From assembly GCF_020567425.1 (NCBI RefSeq), contig NZ_JAJCVJ010000004.1:115492-179491 (forward strand): a stretch of 64,000 bases of DNA, written 5' to 3'. Within the stretch, counting starts at the first letter, position 1. Every line of letters starts with the position of its first letter. The notes beneath the pieces are model-generated. The model was not told where the DNA came from. It worked only from the letters and a program-made list of their open reading frames with translations, and did not search any database. This DNA is from Salinirubrum litoreum (lineage in GTDB: Archaea; Halobacteriota; Halobacteria; Halobacteriales; Haloferacaceae). A program made the position numbers and the translations under genes. This document shows, in pieces, positions 34,858 to 43,157 of this stretch.

Positions 34858-36960
34858 TCAGCGCCTCCGGCGGTCGCGGTACGCCGCGACCACGTCTGCC
34901 GGGCGGGTCCGGTCGGTCTCGGCGAGGTCTGCGAGTAGCGCCTCCCGGTCGGAGAGCAGGTCGAGCAGGTCGGCGTACGACTCCTCGGGTCGCGTGAGGC
35001 CGGCGACGAGTCGGCTGTTACCGCGTTCGATTCGTCCGGTCGCCGCGAGTCCGATCGGTGGGTTGTCGCTCGCGTCTCCCGACGCAGTTCCCGATCCAGT
35101 GCGGGTGAACAGCGGGTCGAACCCCACGCCGTCGTCGGTTCGTTGGACCTCCTCGATACTGGCGACGTGCCGGCCCGGCGTCGACGCGCCGGCCGCGTCC
35201 CTGCCACCGGACGCGCCGTCGCCGACCGAGCAGGTGACGAGCAGGTCGGTCTCGGCGAAGGAGGATTCGGGGACGCCCAGGTCGGCGACGACACGCTCCT
35301 TCACCGACTCGCCGCCCTCGCCGTGGATGGTTCCGAGGACCGTGCTCCCGCCGGCCCCGACGCGCATCGCCTCGTACAACACGCTCGCCTCCTCGCCGCG
35401 AACCTCGCCGACGACCAGTGCGCCCTCGCCGAGTCGGAGTGCGGTCCGGAGGGCGTCGGTCGGCGAGACGCTCGGCCCGTCGTCGGTCGTCGTCCGGAGT
35501 GCCTGCACGTCTCTGTCCTCGCGCTGGAGCGCGGCCACCGGGAGTTCCGGCGTGTCCTCGACGACCACCGTCCGGGTGACGGCCGGCAGTTCCCACAGCA
35601 GCGCACCGAGCGTCGTCGTCTTCCCGGCCCCGCGTGTGCCGGCGATCAACCCGGAGACAGCACGCTCGACGGCGACCGAGAGCAGCGCGGCGGCGTCGGC
35701 TGGGAGCGTTCCGGAGGCGATCAGTCCCGGCAGTGTCCACGCCTCGCGGTCGTGTGCCCGGAAGGCGAACGCCGGGCCGTCGCTCGCGGGGTCGGTGACG
35801 CCGGCGACGCGAACTCGGTCGCGGGCGTCGGTCTCGGGCGTCACGGTCGCGTCCAGCGTCGGCTCTGCGCGGGAGAACGCCCGGCCGCTGGTTCGCCGGA
35901 ACCGCGAGGCGAGCGACTCGGCACCGCTCTGCGTGAGACCGACGTTGGTGGCCATCGGTTCGTCGTCCACGACGACGCGGAGTGTCCCTTCGGTCACGGG
36001 TGCAGTGGCGTACACGTCCGAGACGCGCGGGTCGGCGAACAGCGGTTCGAGGACGCCGAGTCCCCGCGTGTGCCGGCGGAGGACGGCGGTGATCCGACTC
36101 GGTGGGACGTCGATACCGGGTTCGTCTCGATCCACGACTGCTCGCACTGCCCGTCCCGGCGCACGGTCGCCGCCGGAGACTTCGCCTGCCGCGAGGACGC
36201 GGTAGGCGGCGCCCAGCGTGGCTGTCGCAGCGGGAGGGAACTCGAACCAGTCGGGCGAGAGGTGGTAGCGTCGGGTGGCACGCGGTGTGTCGTAGACTCT
36301 GGCGACCCCGCCGGTCGGCAGGTCGGTCACGTCTGCGAGTTCGGCGTCGGTCGGCGGGTCGCGTCGCACCCACGAGCCAGCGACCGTCGGGGAGAGTCGA
36401 GGGCCGAAGCCGTCACTCTCGTCCGGTGGGTCGAGTCGCCGGACACACTCCGTGAGTCCGGTCTCGGCTGCGGTGCGGGCGACCGGGCCGGCGCGGCCGG
36501 TCGCTCGGTGGGCGGCCCGACGCGGGTGCCGGTGTGCGAGACACGCGAGTTCGGCGTCGTGCGTGCGGACGTGCTCAGCGAACCGCCCGGCGGCGAGGAG
36601 CAGTGTCGCCGACTCGCCGACGTACCGGCGGTCGAGTCCGTCTGCTCGGACTCTGACGCTCTCGGCGTCGCGTCCGGTGAGCGCGGAGACGACCGTCGCC
36701 CGGCAGTCCGGTGTCGTCAGATCGCCGCGGAGCGGGCAGTGCTCGGCGTCGAGAACGAGTGTGACGCCCGCGCCGGGGGTGGTGCCCGCGCCGGTGTCGA
36801 GGGCGGCGTCACTGCCGGGTGCTGTCTCGAAGGTCGGGACACAGCCACAGTCGCCGGTGGGTGGCCCGGTGGCGTCGTCGGCTCCCACGTCGAACGGGAG
36901 GTGTCGGTCGAGGCTGTCGCGGAGTGGCACGCCGTCGGTGGTCGCGCGCCGGTATTTCAA
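34858..36960 (-). CDS. Type II/IV secretion system ATPase (TadA/PilB/VirB11-like)
   Basis: 700-residue hexameric motor ATPase. Walker A GTRGAGKTTT is near residue 440 (Lys447), the Asp-box region ERAVVDRDEPGIDVPPSRIT-like segment precedes it, Walker B VVGEVRGEE and the His-box STVLGTIHGEGGESV follow. The N-terminal ~145 residues contain Cys38, Cys40, Cys75, Cys86 and Cys140 with nearby histidines, a likely metal-binding module. It powers assembly of a pilus or secretion pseudopilus together with the downstream platform gene. Confidence 0.88.
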   Translation of the reverse strand: MKYRRATTDGVPLRDSLDRHLPFDVGADDATGPPTGDCGCVPTFETAPGSDAALDTGAGTTPGAGVTLVLDAEHCPLRGDLTTPDCRATVVSALTGRDAESVRVRADGLDRRYVGESATLLLAAGRFAEHVRTHDAELACLAHRHPRRAAHRATGRAGPVARTAAETGLTECVRRLDPPDESDGFGPRLSPTVAGSWVRRDPPTDAELADVTDLPTGGVARVYDTPRATRRYHLSPDWFEFPPAATATLGAAYRVLAAGEVSGGDRAPGRAVRAVVDRDEPGIDVPPSRITAVLRRHTRGLGVLEPLFADPRVSDVYATAPVTEGTLRVVVDDEPMATNVGLTQSGAESLASRFRRTSGRAFSRAEPTLDATVTPETDARDRVRVAGVTDPASDGPAFAFRAHDREAWTLPGLIASGTLPADAAALLSVAVERAVSGLIAGTRGAGKTTTLGALLWELPAVTRTVVVEDTPELPVAALQREDRDVQALRTTTDDGPSVSPTDALRTALRLGEGALVVGEVRGEEASVLYEAMRVGAGGSTVLGTIHGEGGESVKERVVADLGVPESSFAETDLLVTCSVGDGASGGRDAAGASTPGRHVASIEEVQRTDDGVGFDPLFTRTGSGTASGDASDNPPIGLAATGRIERGNSRLVAGLTRPEESYADLLDLLSDREALLADLAETDRTRPADVVAAYRDRRRR

Positions 36961-37008
36961 CCTCTGGGTGCCGACCCGAGGTCGGTCGCGCTCGTTCGTT
37001 CCGGTCTC

Positions 37009-37488
37009 TCAGCCGACGCGTTCGACGTGGACCCCGACGCCGGCGTCGTCGGCGAGGAGTCGGCACCTGAGTCGGTGGCGGCCGGGACTCCGAAAGACGA
37101 GTGGGTCGCGGTCGGCGGTGCGGAGGTCGACCGGGACGGTGATCGTCCGTGGCTGGCCGCCGTCGAGTCGGTAGGCGAGTCGATCCGGAGTCGATCCGGT
37201 CCCGGGTCGGGAGTCGCTGTCGGGGACGCCACCGACTGCGAGGTACGCCACCGGTGCGGCAGTCAGGTCCGGGGTCGGAATCCGGAGCGTGACGAGGCGG
37301 CGTGCGCCGGGGCTGTCGGCCGGGAGCGCGTCGTCGGTCGCCGCGAGGTCGGTGAGCGTCGCCCGAAGTCGAGTGAGTTCGGCGTCGGCGAGTCTCGCCG
37401 AGTGGTCACTGCTCGCGTTCTCGACGGCGGGGAGTGCGACACCCAGCAGGCTGACCGCGAGACAGACAGCGAGAACCGCCCGGATCAC
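37009..37488 (-). CDS. Small membrane-anchored protein of pilus-like operon (DUF7311 type)
   Basis: 159 residues: an N-terminal hydrophobic helix (IRAVLAVCLAVSLLGVALPA) then an acidic, probably extracytoplasmic domain with beta character (YRLDGGQPRTITVPVDLRTA). GTG start overlaps the upstream stop by 4 bases. No known fold recognised. The helix begins right at the N-terminus, as in a processed pilin or a signal anchor. Confidence 0.76.
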   Translation of the reverse strand: MIRAVLAVCLAVSLLGVALPAVENASSDHSARLADAELTRLRATLTDLAATDDALPADSPGARRLVTLRIPTPDLTAAPVAYLAVGGVPDSDSRPGTGSTPDRLAYRLDGGQPRTITVPVDLRTADRDPLVFRSPGRHRLRCRLLADDAGVGVHVERVG

Positions 37489-38021
37489 AGCAGGTCGCGG
37501 ACCCGGTCGGCGAAGTCGCTGCCGTCGCCTGCGTCCGGTGGCGTCTCTGTCGTCTCGTCGGCCGGGAGTTCGTCTGCTGTCCGGTCGATCCCGTCTTCGG
37601 ACGAGTCGCCCGCATCGGGGAGATCGAGATCGACCGCCCCGGCGTCGTCGGCGTCGTCGAGTCGGTCGACGGCGGCGAGCGCCGCGTCGGCCCGGCGTTC
37701 GACCTCGCGGTTCACCGCCCGAACCGCGCCGACGTAGCCCCGGAGCGACTGGATCGCGGCGTCGAGTTCGTCCAGTCTGGTCTCGATCTCGCTGGTGCGA
37801 GCTTCGAGGTCGTCGAGTCGGCCGTCCATCGTCGCGCTGTCGGCCAGCGTGTGGACGTCGGTCTCGCCGTCGGTGACGGCACGTTCGAGCGCGGTGAGCC
37901 GTGCGTCGAGTGCTGGCCGTCGGTCGCCGGATCTCGTGTCAGGATAGTTCTCTTTCTCCCCCGATTCGGGGATCGACTGGGTCGCGTCGGCGTCACTGGC
38001 GGAGACGGTGAAATCGGACAC
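37485..38021 (-). CDS. Coiled-coil cytosolic protein of pilus-like operon (DUF7310 type)
   Basis: 178 residues, first gene of the operon, GTG start 28 bases after a TATA-like TTTTTGA. Residues ~35-115 form a continuous heptad pattern (LDARLTALERAVTDGE, LEARTSEIETRLDELDAAIQ), a coiled coil; the C-terminal third is a disordered acidic tail ending in DFADRVRDLL. No membrane segment. It may be an adaptor of the secretion ATPase, by position only. Confidence 0.8.
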   Translation of the reverse strand: MSDFTVSASDADATQSIPESGEKENYPDTRSGDRRPALDARLTALERAVTDGETDVHTLADSATMDGRLDDLEARTSEIETRLDELDAAIQSLRGYVGAVRAVNREVERRADAALAAVDRLDDADDAGAVDLDLPDAGDSSEDGIDRTADELPADETTETPPDAGDGSDFADRVRDLL

Positions 38022-38043
38022 GAGCGAGCTTGGTACCGGTTTC

Positions 38044-38073
38044 GGTCAAAAACGTTCGTGGGGAACGTTAAAG
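38044..38073. promoter_or_regulatory. Divergent promoter with shared operator between pilus-like operon and cetZ
   Basis: A perfect inverted repeat AACGTTC-N5-GAACGTT (38051-38069) lies between two TATA-like boxes: TTTTTGA on the minus strand (about 38044-38053), 28 bases from the GTG at 38021, and GTTAAAG on the plus strand (38067-38073), 28 bases from the ATG at 38098. Each arm overlaps one box, so one regulator could control both directions. Confidence 0.68.
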
Positions 38074-38097
38074 TCGGGCGGGGGAGTGGTTTCGTGT

Positions 38098-39177
38098 ATG
38101 AAGACCGTCCTGATCGGTGTCGGACAGGCGGGCGGCAAGCTCGCCACGGCACTCGCGGAGTTCGACGCGCGGATGGAGTTCGGTGCGGTCTCCGAAGCCA
38201 TCGCCGTCAACACCGCGAAAGCGGACCTCCAGCCCCTCCCCCTCGACACGGTGTTGATCGGACAGGATCGCGTCAACGGCCACGGCGTCGGCGGCGACAA
38301 CGAACTCGGTGCGGAAGTGATGCAGGCCGACGCGCTCGAAGTGATGGACGCCCTCGACGGCCGCATCTCCTCGAAGGCGGAGGCCATCTGGGTCGTCGCC
38401 GGACTCGGCGGCGGCACGGGATCGGGCGGCGCACCCGCGCTGGCGAGGGAACTCCAGCGCGTCTACGACGTGCCCATCTACGGCCTCGGCATCCTCCCCG
38501 GCAGAGACGAGGGAGCGATCTACCAGGCCAACGCCGGGCGCTCGCTGAAGACGTTCGCCCGCGAGGCCGACTCGGTCCTGCTGGTGGACAACGACGCCTT
38601 CCGGTCGTCGGGTGAGAGTGTCGAAGAAGGGTTCGACGCGATCAACGAGGCCATCGCCCGCCGGATCGGCCTGCTGCTCGCCTCCGGCGAGGCAGTCGAA
38701 GGGGTCGGCGAGAGCGTCGTGGACACGAGCGAGGTGATCAACACCCTGCGATCGGGTGGTATCGCCTCCCTGGGCTACGCCAGTGCAGAGTCCTCAGAGT
38801 CGGCCGAGGAGAACATCAACACGGTGATGTCCACGAGTCGGCGCGCGGTGTTGTCGGGTGCGAGCCTCCCGAACGCGACCGACGCCGACAGCGCGCTGCT
38901 GGTCGTCGCCGGCCAGCCGGATCGCATCCCGCGAAAGGGAGTCGAGAAGTCCCGACGCTGGCTCGAAGACGAGACGAACAGCATGGAGGTTCGCGGCGGC
39001 GACTTCCCGCTCGGTAGCGAGCGACTGGCGTCGCTGGTCCTGCTCGCGGGCGTCGAGGGGACCCAGCGACTGGCGGAGTTCATGGAACGCGCTCGGCAGG
39101 CGGTGCGGGACGCCGAGGAACCGGACGAGGACCCGGCCGACGCCTTCGCCAACGATCAGCTCGAAGACCTGATGTGA
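38098..39177 (+). CDS. CetZ-family tubulin/FtsZ-like GTPase
   Basis: 359 residues. The N-terminus MKTVLIGVGQAGGKLATAL and the tubulin signature GGGTGSG at 104-110 mark the haloarchaeal CetZ group rather than true FtsZ, whose N-terminal extension is absent. CetZ1 of Haloferax volcanii controls cell shape and motility; other paralogs have unclear roles. The C-terminal tail (EEPDEDPADAFANDQLEDLM) is acidic. Start is fixed by the TATA-like box 28 bases upstream. Divergent pairing with the pilus-like operon suggests a link to surface-structure placement (inference). Confidence 0.92.
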   Translation: MKTVLIGVGQAGGKLATALAEFDARMEFGAVSEAIAVNTAKADLQPLPLDTVLIGQDRVNGHGVGGDNELGAEVMQADALEVMDALDGRISSKAEAIWVVAGLGGGTGSGGAPALARELQRVYDVPIYGLGILPGRDEGAIYQANAGRSLKTFAREADSVLLVDNDAFRSSGESVEEGFDAINEAIARRIGLLLASGEAVEGVGESVVDTSEVINTLRSGGIASLGYASAESSESAEENINTVMSTSRRAVLSGASLPNATDADSALLVVAGQPDRIPRKGVEKSRRWLEDETNSMEVRGGDFPLGSERLASLVLLAGVEGTQRLAEFMERARQAVRDAEEPDEDPADAFANDQLEDLM

Positions 39178-39267
39178 ACTGGCCGGTCGCTCCGGGTGTG
39201 ACTCCGTCCGGATAGTCGGGGTGCCACGTGCCGACCACACGACGACTCTGTCGCCACACGGCGACGC

Positions 39268-39395
39268 GACGACGGGCCGGAGTCCGACCGGACGCGATCT
39301 GCTGGCGACCCGACCGAGCAGTGTCCGAGCGACAGCGAGGGCCTGCTCGCAGGCCGCGTCGCCAGCAGTCGGGGAGGCGGGGGGACGCTACTGCG
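39268..39395 (-). repeat. Dispersed intergenic repeat, copy C
   Basis: Reverse-oriented copy of the repeat at 4966. Perfect arms CTGCTGGCGAC (39299-39309) and GTCGCCAGCAG (39358-39368); read on the minus strand it shares CTCCCCGACTGCTGGCGACG, CGCTCGGACACTGCTCGGTC and ATCGCGTCCGG with copy A. It lies after the cetZ stop in a 483-base gap with no gene. Confidence 0.82.
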
Positions 39396-39441
39396 ACCGC
39401 CGGACTCCCCACCGAGACGCCGCGACGCCCGGTGGTCACCA

Positions 39442-39501
39442 GTGACGACACACCGACCGCTCGCCGGTGACGACACACCGACCGCTCGCCGGTGACGACA
39501 C
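39442..39501. repeat. Tandem repeat, 25-bp unit, 2.4 copies
   Basis: Two identical 25-base units beginning GTGACGACACACCGACCGC and a 10-base partial third, 46 bases beyond dispersed repeat copy C. Confidence 0.9.
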
Positions 39502-39660
39502 GACGGGACGCGGATTCGAACGAGACCGACCGCGATCGGGGGCTCTGACCTCGTCGTCGGCAGTCGCTCACCGCTCGATGTCGGCAATCGGCCTGTCTCC
39601 GTTCGCTCCAGCCGATCCACTCGAGTCCACACGAACGACCGAGTCACGGACGGAGTCGTC

Positions 39661-40188
39661 TCACCGCTTCAGCGCCCGGAGTACGTTCCAGCGGTGTGCC
39701 CACAGTTGGTACGCGGTCGAGCCAGCAAAGAGCGCGAGGAAGCCCGACCCCCACAGCAGGGGGTCGACCGCCTCGATCAGCGGCACCGACGCCTCGCTGG
39801 CGACGATCGTCAGGAGGCCGAGGATGCCGAGCGAGCGGTAGTACTCGGCCCACGTGATGCCGTGTTTCGTGACCACCTCCATGTAGAGGTCGACGTGGCG
39901 GGCGCGATCGAGGAGTTCGACCTCCTTCAGGTCGCGGTCGTACTCGACGATGCCGAGGTCGTGGAGGCGCGGGAGGTGGGTTTGGTGGAGGGAGATGTAC
40001 ACCGATTCGCGCACGTCGCGGGGTGCGGGGTCCTCGCCGGTCTCTGCGGAGGCGACGAGTTCAGAGAGGTCACGCACGCTGATCCGAGAGGGGGAGGAGC
40101 CGAGATACCGGAGCGCCTCACGGCGGCGGGGGTTCGACAGGATCTGGTGGATCTCGTACTCCGGCAGGCGCTGGGATCTGAATAGCAT
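39661..40188 (-). CDS. Winged-helix transcriptional regulator with two C-terminal membrane helices
   Basis: 175 residues from the ATG at 40188. The N-terminal ~110 residues are a winged helix like that of haloarchaeal proteins labelled DUF7344 (EIHQILSNPRRREALRYLGS, ISVRDLSELVASAETG, SLHQTHLPRLHDLGIVEYDR). Two hydrophobic segments near residues 118-135 and 142-160 follow, so the regulator is probably membrane-bound. A TATA-like CCTAATACC lies about 55 bases upstream. Target genes unknown. Confidence 0.82.
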   Translation of the reverse strand: MLFRSQRLPEYEIHQILSNPRRREALRYLGSSPSRISVRDLSELVASAETGEDPAPRDVRESVYISLHQTHLPRLHDLGIVEYDRDLKEVELLDRARHVDLYMEVVTKHGITWAEYYRSLGILGLLTIVASEASVPLIEAVDPLLWGSGFLALFAGSTAYQLWAHRWNVLRALKR

Positions 40189-40970
40189 CGTGTGACTCTC
40201 CGTCGCGGGTGGGCGACAGTATCGTGTGACGCGGCTGACGGTATTAGGTATGGACCGGGTGTCTGTGTGTTTCGGACGGTACGGGGTGCTTACCGGCTCT
40301 GAAACGGGGGTTCGTGGTGACTGGCGTTCGTGAGGCGCGTGCCTCTCGGCGATGCTCACCCACTGCCGAGGTGGTCGGTCTGCGCGCGGTTCGTCGCCGC
40401 GAACTGGACTCGACCGCGACAGCACAGCACCGCGACTTCGACCGCACGGCAGGTCGGACCTCGGTCCTTCCCCGCCTCGGGCAAAACGAGAGGCACGTTC
40501 TCGCTCGCTCTCGTTCGCAGGTCGTCGGCGTTTCCACCGACTGCTGGCGGGATCGGATGCCCCGCTCTGTCACCGGCGACCGAGCACCCGGGACCGGCGA
40601 ACTGCCACCGCATCTGCTCCAGAATCTGGTCGCGAGTCTGTTCCGACCTCGAACCAGTCGTCGATCGTCCAACAAATTCCGCGTCCCGAGGGGGGATTAA
40701 ACCGGGGTACGCACCACGTACCACGGCCACGCCTGTCGGTTACCGTCGAGCAATCCCGACCTCGATTCCGTCCCCGACTACTCGCAGGTACGCCAGCCGT
40801 ACCGGTTCACGAGCACCGCCGAGAGCAGTTCTACCGGGTGCTTAGGCCACCTGTCGCCGGTTCTTACCTATGGCCCCTGCTCTCGGAGAAGGAGATGTTC
40901 CCGACTGCTACGACCACCGTCCGACGCGAGACGCGCGGGCGGTCCCGTCCAGCCGGGAGGAAAACCTCAA
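40189..40970. other. Intergenic region of about 780 bases with putative promoter and leader of the vWA gene
   Basis: No convincing gene on either strand; frames are Arg/Pro/Ser-rich. A TATA-like GATTAAAC (40695-40702) is followed by an inverted repeat GGTACG-N5-CGTACC (40706-40722). A second AT-rich TTCTTACC near 40860 may drive the downstream gene with a leader of ~80 bases. GGGAGG at 40955-40960 is a rare good ribosome-binding site, 10 bases before the ATG at 40971. Confidence 0.5.
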
Positions 40971-42839
40971 ATGACATCAGACAACCAATTCAACGTCTCC
41001 CGGCGCAAAGTGCTCGCCGGGCTCGGGACCATCGGTATCGCCTCCGCCGGTGCGGGTCTCGGCACGACCGCCTTCTTCAGCGACGAAGAATCGGTCGCCG
41101 CGTCGCTCGAAGCGGGCCGCCTCGACCTCAAGCTGGACTACCGCGCGACCTACAACACGTGGCTCCCGCAGGCCGAGACCGAAGCCATCGTGAACGGCAA
41201 CGTGCTCCCGGACCCGGACCAGGAGTTCAACTACCTGGTCGGCCAGGCACCCGACATCCGCGCCGCAGACGGCTCCGCCGTCACCGGCAACGAGTGGGCG
41301 CAGTTCACCCGCGCGTCCGACGCCTGTGACGTCGTCGACGAGAACAGCCTCGCCGCCGAGATCGACCGCGTCGGTGAGTTCATCGGCCGCGACTACGACT
41401 ACCGCGTCGACGGCGACGACGACTACCTCGGACCGGAGGGCCAGATCTACATCGACGGCGAACCGGGCCTGAAGTTCGACCTGAACGACGTCAAGCCCAA
41501 GGACGAGGGCGAGGCGACGATCAGTATCCACACCTGCGGCAACCCCGCCTTCCTGTGGCTCCGCTCTAACCTCGACGAGAACGCGGAGAACGACCTCGTG
41601 GAGCCGGAAGACTCCGCCGGTGACACGACGACCGACGTCGGCGAACTCGCCGACTACATCTACGCGCGCCTCTGGGACGACGTCAACTGTAACAACCGCC
41701 CCGACGGCGGTGCCGCCGACATCGCGGTCGTCTTCGACAAGTCCTGCTCGATGACGTGGCTCAACCCCTTCGCGGGGTGTAACGACGGCGAGAACACCGA
41801 AGTCCCCGGCAAGCTCGACTCCGCGAAGTTCGGCGCACAGGACCTCTACGACGTGCTCCTCGCAGAGGCGACCGACAGCCAGATCGCGCTGATCTCCTAC
41901 AACAGCGACGCCGACCTCGACTACGACCTCGCGCCCGTCACGAGCGGCAACGAGAACGCCTACGACACCGCAGTCGACGACATCTCCAACAGCGGCAGCA
42001 CGGCCATCGCGGACGGCATCAACGCCGCGAAGAACGTCCTGCTGGGCGACAACGCCGAATCCACCGTCAACGGCATCGACGGGACCGGCAACAGCGCCCG
42101 CGCGGACGCCGAGAAGGTCATGATCGTCCTCTCCGACGGCTTCCCGAACGACCCGAACGTCGCCGGTGACAACAACATCGACGGCGCAGAGGCGGCGATC
42201 GACGCCGCACAGCGCGCCCGCGACGCGGGTATCACGATGTACACCATCACGTACCAGGTCGACGGCTTCCCGATCCCCGAACTCATCGACCTGATGGGCA
42301 CGGGCTTCGACAGCCCGACCGGCCCGTTCGGCTTCGACACCCCCGACGGTGAGGGCCTCGCCAGCACCGACTCGACCGCGCTCGTCGCGACGGTCGACCA
42401 GAGCGCGCTCGGCACCCCCTCCTCGACGGAGATCGTCGACGCCTTCACCGACATCGCGGTCAGCATCGCCGGCGGCGACACGTTCCTGTACCAGGGCTCG
42501 CTCGCGGGCCTGCTGGAACTCGCCGAGAACGGCATCCCGCTCAGCACCGCGAGCGTGGACAGCGACGACGACAGCATGGCGTGCTTCCCGCCGGGCGTCT
42601 ACTGTTACGCCTTCGACTGGTACTTCGTCTGCGAACCCGAGGACTTCGACCTGCCCTCGGACGTGGAGGGTGCCGAGACGCTGGCCGACGAACTCGCGGC
42701 GAAGAACCTCCCTCTCGACGTGAACGTCGCCCAGACCGACAGCATCGAGTTCGGCTTCGACTTCGCGGCGATCCAGTGCCGCCACAACATGGAGAACGCC
42801 AATCCGTTCGGCGAGGAGGAAGTCCAGACGCCCGCCTGA
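40971..42839 (+). CDS. Secreted SipW/TasA-type protein with inserted von Willebrand A domain
   Basis: 622 residues. The N-terminus combines a twin-arginine motif (SRRKVLAGLG) with the SipW-type ending GTTAFFSDEESVAAS, as in TasA/CalY-like biofilm proteins. A beta-sandwich shell follows to about 240. A von Willebrand A domain (~250-500) is then inserted: MIDAS residues are DKSCS (Asp256, Ser258, Ser260), a Thr in GSTAIADG and Asp389 in LSDGF, all intact. After it the shell resumes (FLYQGSLAGL at 505, then CYAFDWYFVC and QCRHNMENANPFG). It probably forms or decorates surface fibres and binds a ligand through Mg2+. A paralog lies next door. Confidence 0.85.
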   Translation: MTSDNQFNVSRRKVLAGLGTIGIASAGAGLGTTAFFSDEESVAASLEAGRLDLKLDYRATYNTWLPQAETEAIVNGNVLPDPDQEFNYLVGQAPDIRAADGSAVTGNEWAQFTRASDACDVVDENSLAAEIDRVGEFIGRDYDYRVDGDDDYLGPEGQIYIDGEPGLKFDLNDVKPKDEGEATISIHTCGNPAFLWLRSNLDENAENDLVEPEDSAGDTTTDVGELADYIYARLWDDVNCNNRPDGGAADIAVVFDKSCSMTWLNPFAGCNDGENTEVPGKLDSAKFGAQDLYDVLLAEATDSQIALISYNSDADLDYDLAPVTSGNENAYDTAVDDISNSGSTAIADGINAAKNVLLGDNAESTVNGIDGTGNSARADAEKVMIVLSDGFPNDPNVAGDNNIDGAEAAIDAAQRARDAGITMYTITYQVDGFPIPELIDLMGTGFDSPTGPFGFDTPDGEGLASTDSTALVATVDQSALGTPSSTEIVDAFTDIAVSIAGGDTFLYQGSLAGLLELAENGIPLSTASVDSDDDSMACFPPGVYCYAFDWYFVCEPEDFDLPSDVEGAETLADELAAKNLPLDVNVAQTDSIEFGFDFAAIQCRHNMENANPFGEEEVQTPA

Positions 42840-43157
42840 ACGTCCCACTCGCTGACTCACTCGCGGGCGTGACCGCCTGAGACCGGTCCCGCCCCACCCC
42901 CGGACGCTGGGCCGACTCTCCCCGCGTCTACCGGCGCAGGGTCTACCCTGCGTCCCCAACGCACGGGTCCCACTCAGCCCGTGTCTGGGCTACGGAGGCG
43001 AGGTGCCCGCCTCGTCTCCCGTGACTCACCGGTCGGTGCCGGCGGCGGTCGACGCCGCCGACACCAGGTCCGCGACCACGGCTTCACGCCGTCGTCGTGA
43101 CGGTTCGACTCCGTCGGTGGGTCGTTTCCCGAGGGATACCCCGACGGGAACCTACAC
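42840..43157. other. 318-base spacer between the paralogs with several hairpins
   Basis: Strong stems are visible: CGCAGGGT/ACCCTGCG (42935-42952), ACGGG/CCCGT (about 42962-42981) and GGCGGCGGTCGACGCCGCC (about 43040-43058). No gene. These could end the first transcript or shape a dicistronic leader. No ribosome-binding site like that of the first gene precedes the second. Confidence 0.45.

Noticed and set aside
35143..37737. Long plus-strand open frame of over 800 codons opposite the secretion ATPase
   Set aside because: It is the antisense of a gene with clear ATPase motifs; its translation is Gly/Arg/Val-rich without motifs. Long antisense frames are expected in high-GC DNA.
40845..40856. 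TTAGGCC sequence as a third iron operator
   Set aside because: Only one half-site is present (CTTAGGCCACC); the CCTAAA partner is missing.
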